Assembly (NCBI GenBank): GCA_016214985.1
Contig: JACRMM010000004.1
Location: forward strand, 1-64,000
Length of the DNA: 64,000 nucleotides
DNA from: Deltaproteobacteria bacterium
GTDB lineage: Bacteria; Desulfobacterota; Deferrisomatia; Deferrisomatales; JACRMM01
Direction of reading: 5' to 3'
Below, in pieces: positions 24,709-34,244 of this stretch. Within the stretch, counting starts at the first letter, position 1; each line of letters opens with the position of its first letter. The notes beneath the pieces are model-generated. The model ran no database searches and was not told the origin of the DNA. It saw only the letters and a program-made list of their open reading frames with translations. Made by a program: the position numbers and the translations under genes.

Positions 24709-27441
24709 TTGTCCCGTCGAATCGCCGCCCTCCTTGTGGCCCTCGTCCTGGGGGTCTCAGGCGTCGCTGTACCCTTCCCCGGATCCGAGGGGGGGCGCGG
24801 CGCCGATACGTACTCGCGCGTTACGCAACAGGTCTTCACCTACGTGGAGAAGCGCTACGTCGAGCCGGGCCGGGCCTCGGCGAAGACGCTGCTCAAGGGC
24901 GGCTTCAAGGCCCTAGAGACCCAGTACCCCCAGGTGCTGATCAACGTGGAGGAGGGGAAGGGCGAGGCCACGGTGCGGGTCGACGAGGCGGAGAAGCGCT
25001 TCAGCCTCGGGGCGACCACGCGATTCTCCGGCGCCGCGGACGTGCTCAATGCGGTCATCGCCTTCGTGATCCCCCGGCTTCCGGACGACACCGAGAAGCA
25101 GGATGTTTACTACGTGGCGCTCAACGGCGCGCTGTCCGAGCTGGACCCCCACTCCAACGCGTTCAGCCCCAAGAGCTTCAAGGAGTTCATGATCGGCACG
25201 AGGGGGAGCTTCGGAGGCATCGGCTTCGTCTTCGGGATCCGCGACGGCGACATGACGATCATCACGCCGATCGACGGAACGCCCGCGGACCGTGCCGGGC
25301 TTCGCACGGGTGACCGGATCCTGTACATCGACGGCGAGCCGACGATCAACATGCCGGTGGATATGGCCGCGGACAAGATGCGCGGCGAGCCCGGAACGCA
25401 GGTTACGCTGACGATCGGCCGGGAAGCGTGGCCCGAGCCCCACGCGATCACGTTCACGCGCGAGGTGATCCACGTCGAGAGCGTGGAGTCCTTCGTGCTC
25501 TCGGGCGACGATGGGGCGCCCGTCCTGTACGCGAAGGTCAAGAACTTCCAAAAGGACACGACCGACGAGCTGCGCAAGGTGGTCAAGGAGGCGGAAGGAC
25601 GGCACCCCGACCTCGCGGGCCTGATCCTCGACCTGCGCAACGACCCCGGCGGGCTGCTCGACCAGGCGATCTCGGTGGCCGACGGGTTCATGGACCGGGG
25701 CACGATCGTCTCGACCCGGGGCCCGGAGGAAGAGAACAACTCCCGGTCTGTCGCCCAGGACGAGCCGCCGATCACGAAGAAGCCCCTCGTGCTCCTGGTC
25801 AACCAGGGCAGCGCCTCGGCTTCGGAGATCGTGGCCGGCGCGCTGAAGTCCTCGCGAGCGCTCCTGATCGGTCAGAAGACCTTCGGCAAAGGGTCGGTGC
25901 AGAAGATTTACCCCTTGAGCGACGGAGGGGCGCTAAAACTTACCGTGGCCCAGTACCTGACACCGGGGGAAATCTCCATCCAGTCGATCGGCGTGGAGCC
26001 GGACATCGCCGCATACCCCGCCCAGGTCGCCAAGGGCAAGGTGCGCCTCGGGCCGGCGCCTACGCACATGGAAGAGGCCGATCTGGAGAACGCCTTCAAG
26101 ACGTGGGGCAACGCGTCGGAGAAGCCGTGGCGGGAGATCCAGTTCCTGGCGCCCGAGCCGGACGACGAGGAGAAGAAGACGTTTGCCGAGCTGCCCAAGG
26201 GGGAGAAGCTCGCCAAGCTCAAAGCCGAGTTCGAGGTCCGGCTCGCGCGGCGGATCCTCGGGCGGGCCGGGGCCGTGGATCCCAGCCGCTCCCGGGACCG
26301 GCTCTTCAAGGTAGCCGGCCCGGTGCTCGAGGACCTGCGACGGGAGGAAGACGCCAAGCTCGGGAAGGTGCTTGAAGAGCAGGGGGTCGACTGGTCGGAC
26401 GGCCGCATGGACTTCAAGCCCAAGCTCACGGTGCGGTTTTCCAAGGATCTGCGCCTCGAGGCCGGTGCCACCGCCGAGGTCCCGATTACGGTGCGAAACG
26501 ATGGCAGCCGGGCCGTGTACCGGATCTGGGGGCGCACGGACTCCCCGAACCCCCTCCTCAAGAACATCGACTTCGCCTTCGGGCGCATCGAGCCCGGGAA
26601 GGAGCGCACCTGGACGGCCAAGGTCGAGGCGCCCAAGTCGGCGCCGGACCGGTGGGACACCCTCACCCTGGATCTCAAGACGGGCGTCTCGAAAGAGGCG
26701 GGCAGCGGAGGGGGCAGCGCCTCGTCGGCCTCGATCCCTGCGCCCCGGTATTCTTACTCCTACGAACTGCGCGACGAGAACCCGAGCGACAAGGCGCGCT
26801 CTGGCGACGGCGTGCTCGACGAGGGCGAGCGGGCAAACCTGATGCTCACCGTGCGAAACCGCGGGACCGCGGCGAGCCCCCCGGTGGATGTGAACATCCG
26901 CGGGGGCGACAAGGAGCAGCTGTACCTCGAGACCGCCCGCAAGAGGATCGAGTCCCTCGGGGCCGGGGAGAAGAAAGAGGCGCCCATGGTCTTTCGCCTC
27001 GTGAAGGCCACGGACGAGAAACGGGCCGACGTGGTCGTCAGCATCTCGAATCGAGAGTTCGGGATCTTCTTCGCCGACACCCTCAAGTTTCCCGTGGGCA
27101 AGCGCTATCCCGCCAAGGAGACCCGCTCCCCGCCGGAGTTGGAGGCGGTCAAGGCGCCGCCGCTGCGCACCGCGGCGGCGCGGATCTCGGTCGATCTGAA
27201 GGCGAGCGACGATGAGGGCGTGAAAGACGTCTACGCGTACCTGGGCGACAAGAAGATCTACTACGCACGCAATCGCGCTGCCGGTGGCGTGTTCCCGGTC
27301 CGTTTCGACGTGCCCCTCGAGGCCGGGTCGAACCGGCTCGTGGTCTTCGTGCGCGACCAGAAAGACATGGTCACCAGCCGCACCTACTTCGTCTTCCGAG
27401 GCGACAACGCCGAAGAGACCTCCAAGCTCGGCCTGAAGTGA
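24709..27441 (+). CDS. S41-family carboxy-terminal processing protease with beta-sandwich tail
   Basis: About 910 residues. TTG 24709 with GGAGG 7 nt upstream gives a signal peptide (MSRRIAALLVALVLGVSGVAV); TTG 24673 is a longer alternative. After an N-terminal region come a PDZ domain (about residues 165-235; GSFGGIGFVFG, GTPADRAGLRTGDRIL) and the S41 protease core with Ser in GSASASEIVAGAL and Lys in KTFGKGSVQ (about 390-425). The C-terminal 450 residues look like three Ig/CARDB-like sandwich domains, each with a 'VRN.G' type strand. The length exceeds ordinary CtpA (about 400-450) and resembles a long deltaproteobacterial S41 group. It is likely periplasmic or surface-exposed. Confidence 0.88.
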   Translation: MSRRIAALLVALVLGVSGVAVPFPGSEGGRGADTYSRVTQQVFTYVEKRYVEPGRASAKTLLKGGFKALETQYPQVLINVEEGKGEATVRVDEAEKRFSLGATTRFSGAADVLNAVIAFVIPRLPDDTEKQDVYYVALNGALSELDPHSNAFSPKSFKEFMIGTRGSFGGIGFVFGIRDGDMTIITPIDGTPADRAGLRTGDRILYIDGEPTINMPVDMAADKMRGEPGTQVTLTIGREAWPEPHAITFTREVIHVESVESFVLSGDDGAPVLYAKVKNFQKDTTDELRKVVKEAEGRHPDLAGLILDLRNDPGGLLDQAISVADGFMDRGTIVSTRGPEEENNSRSVAQDEPPITKKPLVLLVNQGSASASEIVAGALKSSRALLIGQKTFGKGSVQKIYPLSDGGALKLTVAQYLTPGEISIQSIGVEPDIAAYPAQVAKGKVRLGPAPTHMEEADLENAFKTWGNASEKPWREIQFLAPEPDDEEKKTFAELPKGEKLAKLKAEFEVRLARRILGRAGAVDPSRSRDRLFKVAGPVLEDLRREEDAKLGKVLEEQGVDWSDGRMDFKPKLTVRFSKDLRLEAGATAEVPITVRNDGSRAVYRIWGRTDSPNPLLKNIDFAFGRIEPGKERTWTAKVEAPKSAPDRWDTLTLDLKTGVSKEAGSGGGSASSASIPAPRYSYSYELRDENPSDKARSGDGVLDEGERANLMLTVRNRGTAASPPVDVNIRGGDKEQLYLETARKRIESLGAGEKKEAPMVFRLVKATDEKRADVVVSISNREFGIFFADTLKFPVGKRYPAKETRSPPELEAVKAPPLRTAAARISVDLKASDDEGVKDVYAYLGDKKIYYARNRAAGGVFPVRFDVPLEAGSNRLVVFVRDQKDMVTSRTYFVFRGDNAEETSKLGLK

Positions 27442-27611
27442 GGCGGGCCGACGACGGCCGCAGTTACATTTGGTTACGATTCCTTACGGGCTCGAAAGGA
27501 CTCCGTCCTCCGCCGCGGGTAGCCTAGTGCTTCGGCCGCGCTGCATGTAGGGCGCCCGAGCTGCTGTCTCCCTTGCTTGCGCACCGCCGCAGCGAAACCC
27601 GGGGGTGAATC

Positions 27612-29114
27612 GTGCGGGCTGACATGGGACTGAGCCTTCGCCGTGCCGCGCTGGGCGGGGTCGTGGTGGTCGCGCTGGCCGGATGCCTGCCGCGGCCGGG
27701 CACGGTGCACTACACCCCGGACACCGCGCCCTCCGCTCATGTCTTCTGGCAGCCCCCGGAGGCCGAGCGGCCTCGGCCCGATCCTGCGCTTCGGTCCCTC
27801 CCGGACCTCCGGGAGGCGCCCCACGGGAAGCGCTGGAGCCTCGCGGACGTGCTCGACGTGGGCCTTCGAAACAACCCGGCGACGCGCGCCGCCTGGGCCG
27901 AGGCCCGAGCCGCCGCGGCGAGCTACGGGGTCGAGAGGGCCGCCTACCTTCCCTCGGTGGGCGCGCACGTGGGCGTCGACGTCGAACACACCTACGTCAG
28001 CGACACCGGAAACTCGAACCGCCAGGCGACCTTCGGTCCGGGCGTCAGTCTCTCTTGGCTCCTCCTGGACTTCGGGACCCGGTCCGGGGCTCTGGAGGGT
28101 GCCCGGCAGACGCTGTTCGCCGCCAACTGGAGCCAGAACCAGGTCCTCCAGGATACCGTCGTCTCGATCGAGCAGGCCTACTACGACTACATGGCGGCCA
28201 GAGCGGTCGCCGAGGCCCGGAGGAAGAGTCTCGAGGATGCGGGAGCGCAGCTGGCCGCTGCCGAGGGCCGCCACGCGGCGGGCGTCGCGACCATCGCCGA
28301 CGTGCTCCAGGCCAGGACGGCACGGTCGCAGGCCCAGCTGGCGCTGGACACGACCGAGGGGCTCATCCACACGACCCGCGGCGCCCTGGCCGTCTCCATG
28401 GGACTCCCCGCCAACCTGTCCTTCGACCTCGAGGACCTTCCCGGCGATGTTCCGCTGGAGGCGGTCGCGCGTCAGGCGGACGACCTCATCGCCCAGGCGC
28501 TGGCCCGTCGACCCGAGTTGGCCGCGGCCCGGGCCCAGGTGCTCGCGAGCGACGCCGCGGTGCGCCGGGTCGAGGGGCAGGGCCTGCCGCTGCTCACCGG
28601 AACCGCCCACGCGGCGTGGACCTGGCTCGACGTGAACGGGGCGAGCTCGGGTCCCACCGGTGGCCACGAGGCGAACTACGGTGGGGGGCTCGTCCTCTCC
28701 GTCCCCCTCTTCACCGGCTACTCCCAGACCTACACCGTGACCAAGACCAAGGCGCAGGCCGAGTCCGCGCGGGAGCGGGCTCGCGGCGTGGAGCAGCAGG
28801 TGGTCTACCAGGTCTTCCGCGGGTACTACGCCCTGCAGACCGCGACGCAGAAGGCCCGGACGACGGAGGAACTCCTGGCGAGCGCCGAGCAGTCGGAACA
28901 GGTGGCGCTCGGCCGCTACAAGGAGGGCGTGGGCACGATCCTCGACCTGCTCACGACCCAGGCGGCTCTAGCCGAGGCGCGGGCCCAGCGCGTCCAGGCG
29001 CGCTGGGAGTGGTACCGCGGCCTCGCGCAGCTCGCGCACGACACCGGTCTGCTCGGGCTCCGGGGAGAGACGCCCCTGGCCCCACGTCTCCCGCGAGACG
29101 CTCAGGAGAGATGA
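27612..29114 (+). CDS. Outer-membrane efflux lipoprotein (TolC/OprM type)
   Basis: About 500 residues, first gene of an RND efflux operon. A signal peptide ending in VVALAGC marks a lipoprotein. Two repeats of the outer-membrane efflux fold follow: LADVLDVGLRNNPATRAAWAEA...SLSWLLLDFGTRSGALEGA and the second half LVLSVPLFTGYSQTYTV...KEGVGTILDLLTTQAALAEAR. GTG 27612 is preceded by GGGGGTGA. Its stop overlaps the next start (ATGA). Confidence 0.9.
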   Translation: MRADMGLSLRRAALGGVVVVALAGCLPRPGTVHYTPDTAPSAHVFWQPPEAERPRPDPALRSLPDLREAPHGKRWSLADVLDVGLRNNPATRAAWAEARAAAASYGVERAAYLPSVGAHVGVDVEHTYVSDTGNSNRQATFGPGVSLSWLLLDFGTRSGALEGARQTLFAANWSQNQVLQDTVVSIEQAYYDYMAARAVAEARRKSLEDAGAQLAAAEGRHAAGVATIADVLQARTARSQAQLALDTTEGLIHTTRGALAVSMGLPANLSFDLEDLPGDVPLEAVARQADDLIAQALARRPELAAARAQVLASDAAVRRVEGQGLPLLTGTAHAAWTWLDVNGASSGPTGGHEANYGGGLVLSVPLFTGYSQTYTVTKTKAQAESARERARGVEQQVVYQVFRGYYALQTATQKARTTEELLASAEQSEQVALGRYKEGVGTILDLLTTQAALAEARAQRVQARWEWYRGLAQLAHDTGLLGLRGETPLAPRLPRDAQER

Positions 29115-30466
29115 TGCACTTCCAGAGACCGGGACGGGGTTGGCTGAGACGCTCCTGGCCGACGATCGTCGCCGTGGTCGCGCTCCTGGGGGGCTCGGCC
29201 TGTTCGAAAGACGCGCCCGGCACGGGTCCGGGCGCGAAGAAGCCCCCGGTCCCCGTGCTCGTCGCCAGCGCCGCCCTCGCGACCGTGCCCGTGGATCGGC
29301 ACGCGTTGGGGACGGTGGAGGCGACGCAGTCGACGCCGGTGCGGGCGCAGATCGGCGGCACCTTGACCGGGGTCCGATTCCGGGAAGGCGATGCCGTGCA
29401 GGCCGGCGAGGTCCTCTTCCAGATCGACCCGCGGCCCTACGAGGCGACGGTGAGGCAGTTGCAGGCGGACCTGTCGCGGCAAGAGGCGCAGGCTCGACTG
29501 GCCGAGGCGCAGGTGCGCAGCGCCGAGGCGCAGGTGCGAAACGCCGAGGCGCAGGTGCGAAACGCCGAGACCCAGGTGAAGCGCTACGAGGAGCTCGTCC
29601 AGAAGGACTTCGTGACCAAAGAGCAGTACGATCAGCGGCGAACGGATGCCGATGCGGCCCGGGCGGCGCTCGATGCGAGCCGCGCGGCCCTGGATGCGTC
29701 CAAGGCGGGTGCCCAGGCCGCGAGAGACGGGACACAGTCGATCCGGGCCTCGATCGAGAACGCGAAGCTCCAGCTCGGCTACACGACGATCCGATCCCCC
29801 GTGTCGGGTCAGACGGGAAGCCTCCTGGCCAAGATGGGGGATCTCGTGAAGGCCAATGACACCCAGCTGGTGATCGTCAACCAGCTCCAGCCCATCCTCG
29901 TCCGGTTTGCCGTTCCGGAGGGCAGCCTGCCCGACGTGCAGCGGTATCGGAAACAGGGCACCCTGCGGGTGAAGGTGACCCCTCCGGGCGCCGCCGCTCC
30001 GAGGGAGGGCCGGGTGGTCTTCGTGGACAACGCCGTGGACCCGACCACCGCGACGATCGCGCTCAAGGCCGAGTTCCCGAACCGCGACCGCGCCCTCTGG
30101 CCGGGGCAGTTCCTGGACGTGGACCTCGTGCTCTACACCCGCGAGGGCGCACTGGTCGTCCCCTCCCAGGCGATCCAGACCGGCCAGCAGGGGCCCTACG
30201 TCTACGTCGTGGCGGACAGCACTGCGGTGGTGCGTCCTGTGGAGCCCGGGATCACGGCTGGCGACCGCACGGTCGTCGAGAAGGGGCTCACGGCCGGTGA
30301 GACCGTGGTCACCGACGGCCAGCTCCGGCTCACGCCCGGGGCCAGGGTGCTGGTGAAGGAGGGTCTCGGCGGCGCAGGCCCGAGGGCCGGGGTCGCGCTT
30401 GGAGGACCGGCGGCGGCCGGCGAGAAGCCTGTTTCCCCGACGCCGGCCGCGGCCAAGGCCCCGTGA
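29111..30466 (+). CDS. RND efflux periplasmic adaptor (membrane fusion protein)
   Basis: A 451-residue lipoprotein adaptor (signal ending GGSACSK). The order is lipoyl half-motif (GTVEATQSTPVRAQIGGTL), alpha-helical hairpin, second lipoyl half (TIRSPVSGQTGSLLAKMGDLV), beta-barrel and membrane-proximal domain (VPSQAIQTGQQGPYVYVV). The hairpin includes a 21-bp tandem repeat giving AEAQVR(S/N) three to four times, which lengthens the coiled coil by whole heptads. ATG 29111 overlaps the previous stop. Confidence 0.92.
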   Translation: MMHFQRPGRGWLRRSWPTIVAVVALLGGSACSKDAPGTGPGAKKPPVPVLVASAALATVPVDRHALGTVEATQSTPVRAQIGGTLTGVRFREGDAVQAGEVLFQIDPRPYEATVRQLQADLSRQEAQARLAEAQVRSAEAQVRNAEAQVRNAETQVKRYEELVQKDFVTKEQYDQRRTDADAARAALDASRAALDASKAGAQAARDGTQSIRASIENAKLQLGYTTIRSPVSGQTGSLLAKMGDLVKANDTQLVIVNQLQPILVRFAVPEGSLPDVQRYRKQGTLRVKVTPPGAAAPREGRVVFVDNAVDPTTATIALKAEFPNRDRALWPGQFLDVDLVLYTREGALVVPSQAIQTGQQGPYVYVVADSTAVVRPVEPGITAGDRTVVEKGLTAGETVVTDGQLRLTPGARVLVKEGLGGAGPRAGVALGGPAAAGEKPVSPTPAAAKAP

Positions 30467-33400
30467 GCATCGCCGGCCTCTTCATCCGCCGGCCCGTCGC
30501 GACCACTCTGGTCATGGCGGCGATCCTGCTCTTCGGCGTGATGGGCTACCGCCGCTTGCCGGTAAGCGACCTGCCCAACGTCGACTACCCCACGATCCAG
30601 GTGAGGGCGTCGCTGCCCGGCGCCGATCCCGAGACCATGGCCTCGGCCGTGGCGACCCCCCTGGAGAAGCGATTCTCGACGATCGCCGGCATCGACTCGA
30701 TGACCTCGAGCTCGAACCAGGGATCCACGACCGTCGTGCTGACGTTCAACCTCGACCGCGACATCGACGCGGCCGCCCAGGACGTGCAGTCGGCCATTGC
30801 CCAAACCTTGCGCGACCTGCCCAAGGACATCATCACCCCCTCCTACCAGAAAGTGAACCCCGCCAACGACGCGGTGCTCTACCTCGCCCTCACGTCCCAG
30901 ACGCTGCCCCTGTCGCAGCTGAGCGAGTACGGGGAGACCCTGATCGCCCAGCGGATCTCCATGGTCCAGGGCGTCGCCCAGGTGCAGGTCTACGGGTCCC
31001 AGACCTACGCGGTGCGCGTCCAGCTCGACCCGAATCGCCTCGCCTCGCGCCGGATCGGGATCGACGAGGTGGCGAGCGCGGTGCGGCTGGGCAACGTAAA
31101 CCTGCCCACCGGGACCCTCTGGGGCTCCGAGAAGGCGCTCACCCTTCGGACCTCCGGCCAGCTCCAGGACGCAGGGGCCTTCCGCTCGCTCGTGGTCGCC
31201 TACCGGGGCGCCGCGCCCGTGCGGCTCGGCGAGCTGGGCGAGGTCGTCGACAGCGTCGAGAACGACAAGACCGCGGCTTGGTTCTTCAACAAGGGGGTCG
31301 ACAGCCGCGGCATTATCCTGGCCATCCAGCGCCAGCCCGGCACGAACACCGTGGCCGTGGTGAAGGCGGTCCGAGACATCCTCGGCACGCTCGAACAGCA
31401 GCTTCCGGCGTCGGTCAAGGTCGACGTCCTCTACGACCGCTCTGAGTCGATCCAGGAGTCGGTCGCCGACGTTCAGTTCACGCTGCTCCTCACGTTCGTG
31501 CTGGTCGTGCTGGTGATCTTCTTCTTCCTGCGAAACGTCTCCGCGACCGTGATCCCGTCGATTGCCCTGCCCATGAGCGTCGTGGGGACGTTCTCGGTGA
31601 TGTACGTGCTCGGGTACAACCTGGACAACCTCTCGCTGATGGCGCTCACGCTGTCGCTCGGGTTCGTGGTGGACGACGCCATCGTCATGCTCGAAAACAT
31701 CGTCCGCCATATCGAGATGGGCAAGAAGCCCATGGACGCCGCGGTCGACGGCGCCCGGGAGATCGGGTTCACGATCCTCTCCATGACCATCTCCCTGGCC
31801 GCGGTCTTCCTCCCCCTGATGTTCATGGGGGGCATCATCGGGCGGCTGTTCCGCGAGTTCTCGGTCACCATCGTCGGCGCGATCCTGCTCTCGGGGATCG
31901 TGTCCCTGACCCTGACCCCCATGATGTGCAGCCGGTTCCTGAAGGGGCACGGCGAGGTCCGGCACGGGCGGCTGTTCACCCTCTCCGAGCAGTGGTTCGC
32001 CGCGACCCTGCAGCTCTACGAAGTGAGCCTCGCGTGGTTCGTCCGCCACCGCAAGACGGCCCTCCTCTTCTCGGCCGGGATCCTTGCCGGCACCGCGTAC
32101 CTCTTCAGTCTCGTGCCCAAGGGCCTGTTCCCGGTCGAGGACACGGGACGGGTTTCGGTGACGACCGAGGCGGCGGAAGGGGTCTCCTTCGACGCCATGG
32201 TCCGGCACCAGCGGGTGCTGGCTGCCATCGTGGCGCGGGACCCGGATGTGGACTCCTTCATGTCGTCGGCTGGGGCGGGCGGAGCCTCGTCCTCCGCCAA
32301 CCAGGGTCGTATGTTCATCAAGCTCAAGCCGCGCACAGAGCGGCAGCACACGGGCCCGGCGGTGGTCGATGCGCTTCGCCCGCGGCTCGCCCAGGTGCCG
32401 GGAATCCGCGCATTTCCTCAGGTTCCGCCGACGATCCGGCTCCCCGGCGCCCAGAGCAAGAGCCTCTACCAGTACACCCTCCAGGGGCAGGATCTCGGCG
32501 AGCTCTACCAGGTGGCGCCGGCTCTGGAGGCGAGCCTCCGGGACCTCCCCGGCCTCCAGGATGTGACGAGCGACCTCCTGCTCAAGAACCCCCAGGTCAA
32601 CGTGGATATCGACCGCGATCGGGCGTCGGCGCTGGGGCTCTCCGCGGACCAGATCGAAAACTCCCTCTACTATGCCTACGGCGCCCGCCAGGTGTCGACG
32701 ATCTACACGCCCACCAACCAGTACCAGGTGATCCTGCAGTTGCTGCCCGAGTACCAGCGGGACCCGACGGCGTTGAGCCTGCTCTACCTGCGCTCGGCGA
32801 CCGGGAGCCTCGTGCCCCTCTCGTCGGTGGCGACGCTCCGGCAGAGCGTGGGGCCGCTCACGGTCAACCACGCCGGTCAGCTTCCCGCCGTGACGCTGGC
32901 CTTCAACACGGCGCCCGGCGTCTCCCTGGGCGACGCCGTGTCCGCGGTAGAGAAGGCGGCGAAGGCTGTGCTGCCTCCGACCGTTTCGGGGAGCTTCGCC
33001 GGCACGGCGCAGGCGTTTAAGGACTCCCAGGCCGGGCTCCTCGGGCTCCTCGTCCTGGCGATCCTGGTGATCTACATCGTGCTTGGGATCCTCTACGAGA
33101 GCTTCATACACCCACTGACCATCCTCTCGGGGCTGCCCTTCGCCGGTTTCGGGGCGCTGCTCACACTGCTCCTCTTCCGGGCAGAGCTCTCGGTGTACAG
33201 CTACGTCGGGCTGATCATGCTGATCGGCGTGGTGAAGAAGAACGCCATCATGATGATCGACTTTGCCTTGGAGGCGGAACGGAAAGGGGGTAAACAGCCC
33301 CTGGAGGCGATCCTCGAGGCGTGTAGCGTCCGCTTTCGGCCCATCATGATGACGACCATGGCGGCTCTCATGGGCACGCTCCCCATCGCGCTCGGCTTCG

Positions 33401-33660
33401 GAGCCGGCGCCGAGAGCCGTCGGCCGCTCGGGCTCGCCGTGGTCGGGGGCCTCGCCTTCTCCCAGTTCATCACTTTGTACGTGACTCCGGTCTTCTACAC
33501 CTACCTCGACGGTTTCCAGCGCCGGGTCCGGCGGCTCTTCGGACAGAGTCCTCCGCTGGCCCCGAGTCCTGTCCCGAGCGGAGCCCTACGCGAGAAAGGC
33601 GCGGGGGAGCGCCTGCCGGAGAGACCCGGCGCCGCGGCCGCTACTCCCGCTCTGCGCTGA
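30463..33660 (+). CDS. RND-family inner-membrane efflux pump (MdtB/MdtC-like)
   Basis: A 1065-residue proton-driven pump of the HAE-1 type with 12 membrane spans and two large periplasmic loops. TM4 has the proton-relay Asp pair in GFVVDDAIVMLENI (near residue 405), and TM10 the Lys in GVVKKNAIMMIDF (near 925). The N terminus SIAGLFIRRPVATTLVMAAILLFG and NVDYPTIQVRASLPGADPETMAS are closest in style to MdtB/MdtC. GTG 30463 overlaps the adaptor stop (GTGA). With the two upstream genes it forms a complete tripartite pump; no regulator is adjacent. Confidence 0.93.
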   Translation: MSIAGLFIRRPVATTLVMAAILLFGVMGYRRLPVSDLPNVDYPTIQVRASLPGADPETMASAVATPLEKRFSTIAGIDSMTSSSNQGSTTVVLTFNLDRDIDAAAQDVQSAIAQTLRDLPKDIITPSYQKVNPANDAVLYLALTSQTLPLSQLSEYGETLIAQRISMVQGVAQVQVYGSQTYAVRVQLDPNRLASRRIGIDEVASAVRLGNVNLPTGTLWGSEKALTLRTSGQLQDAGAFRSLVVAYRGAAPVRLGELGEVVDSVENDKTAAWFFNKGVDSRGIILAIQRQPGTNTVAVVKAVRDILGTLEQQLPASVKVDVLYDRSESIQESVADVQFTLLLTFVLVVLVIFFFLRNVSATVIPSIALPMSVVGTFSVMYVLGYNLDNLSLMALTLSLGFVVDDAIVMLENIVRHIEMGKKPMDAAVDGAREIGFTILSMTISLAAVFLPLMFMGGIIGRLFREFSVTIVGAILLSGIVSLTLTPMMCSRFLKGHGEVRHGRLFTLSEQWFAATLQLYEVSLAWFVRHRKTALLFSAGILAGTAYLFSLVPKGLFPVEDTGRVSVTTEAAEGVSFDAMVRHQRVLAAIVARDPDVDSFMSSAGAGGASSSANQGRMFIKLKPRTERQHTGPAVVDALRPRLAQVPGIRAFPQVPPTIRLPGAQSKSLYQYTLQGQDLGELYQVAPALEASLRDLPGLQDVTSDLLLKNPQVNVDIDRDRASALGLSADQIENSLYYAYGARQVSTIYTPTNQYQVILQLLPEYQRDPTALSLLYLRSATGSLVPLSSVATLRQSVGPLTVNHAGQLPAVTLAFNTAPGVSLGDAVSAVEKAAKAVLPPTVSGSFAGTAQAFKDSQAGLLGLLVLAILVIYIVLGILYESFIHPLTILSGLPFAGFGALLTLLLFRAELSVYSYVGLIMLIGVVKKNAIMMIDFALEAERKGGKQPLEAILEACSVRFRPIMMTTMAALMGTLPIALGFGAGAESRRPLGLAVVGGLAFSQFITLYVTPVFYTYLDGFQRRVRRLFGQSPPLAPSPVPSGALREKGAGERLPERPGAAAATPALR

Positions 33661-33671
33661 GAGACGGTGCC

Positions 33672-34244
33672 GTGGCTCCCGAGGCCGTGTTCCGGTTCTA
33701 CGAGGAACTCAACGATTTCCTCCCGGCCGGGCGCCGGAAGGTCGACGTTGTCGTGACGGTGGACGGCGGTGCGTCGGTTTCGGACGCGATCGGAGCGCTG
33801 GGTGTTCCGCTCGATGCCGTGGATCTCGTGCTCGTCGACGGGCAGTCGGTCGATCTCTCCCACCCGGTTCTGCCGGGCGTTCGCGTCAGCATCTACCCGG
33901 TCTTCGAGTCCCTGGACGTCTCGGCGTTGGCGCGTATTCCCGGGCGACCGCTGCGCCGTCCCCAATTCCTGGTGGCGGCGTCGTGCCGGGACCTGGCTCG
34001 CGCCTTGGAAGTGAGGGGCTTCGACAGTCGCGTCGCGAAGGCGGGCGAGGAAGAGCGCGCCGCCCGCGTCGCGGTCGAGGAGGGGCGGATTCTTCTCACG
34101 ACCGACGGCCCCACGGCGGAGGATCCGAGCCTGCCCCGCGTCCTGCGGCTTCAGGGCGCGACGGTCGAGGCGCAGGTCGACGAGGTGCTCGATCGACTGG
34201 ATCTTCGCGGCCCCGCCCCTACCCGTCGAGCCACTCGCCCATGA
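33672..34244 (+). CDS. Mut7-C-type protein with ubiquitin-like N-terminal domain, degenerate
   Basis: 190 residues. The first 80 (FRFYEELNDFLPAG...VDGGASVSDAIGALGVPLDAVDLVLVDGQSVDL) match the MoaD/ThiS-like domain that precedes Mut7-C RNases. The rest resembles the PIN-like Mut7-C core, but the first catalytic Asp region reads FLVAASCRDLARALEVRGFDSRV instead of the usual F..D.hLG.LARWLR. The C-terminal zinc ribbon is absent. It may be a non-catalytic relic. Start GTG 33672 is 11 bp after the pump gene. Its end overlaps the convergent gene by 26 bp. Confidence 0.65.
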   Translation: MAPEAVFRFYEELNDFLPAGRRKVDVVVTVDGGASVSDAIGALGVPLDAVDLVLVDGQSVDLSHPVLPGVRVSIYPVFESLDVSALARIPGRPLRRPQFLVAASCRDLARALEVRGFDSRVAKAGEEERAARVAVEEGRILLTTDGPTAEDPSLPRVLRLQGATVEAQVDEVLDRLDLRGPAPTRRATRP

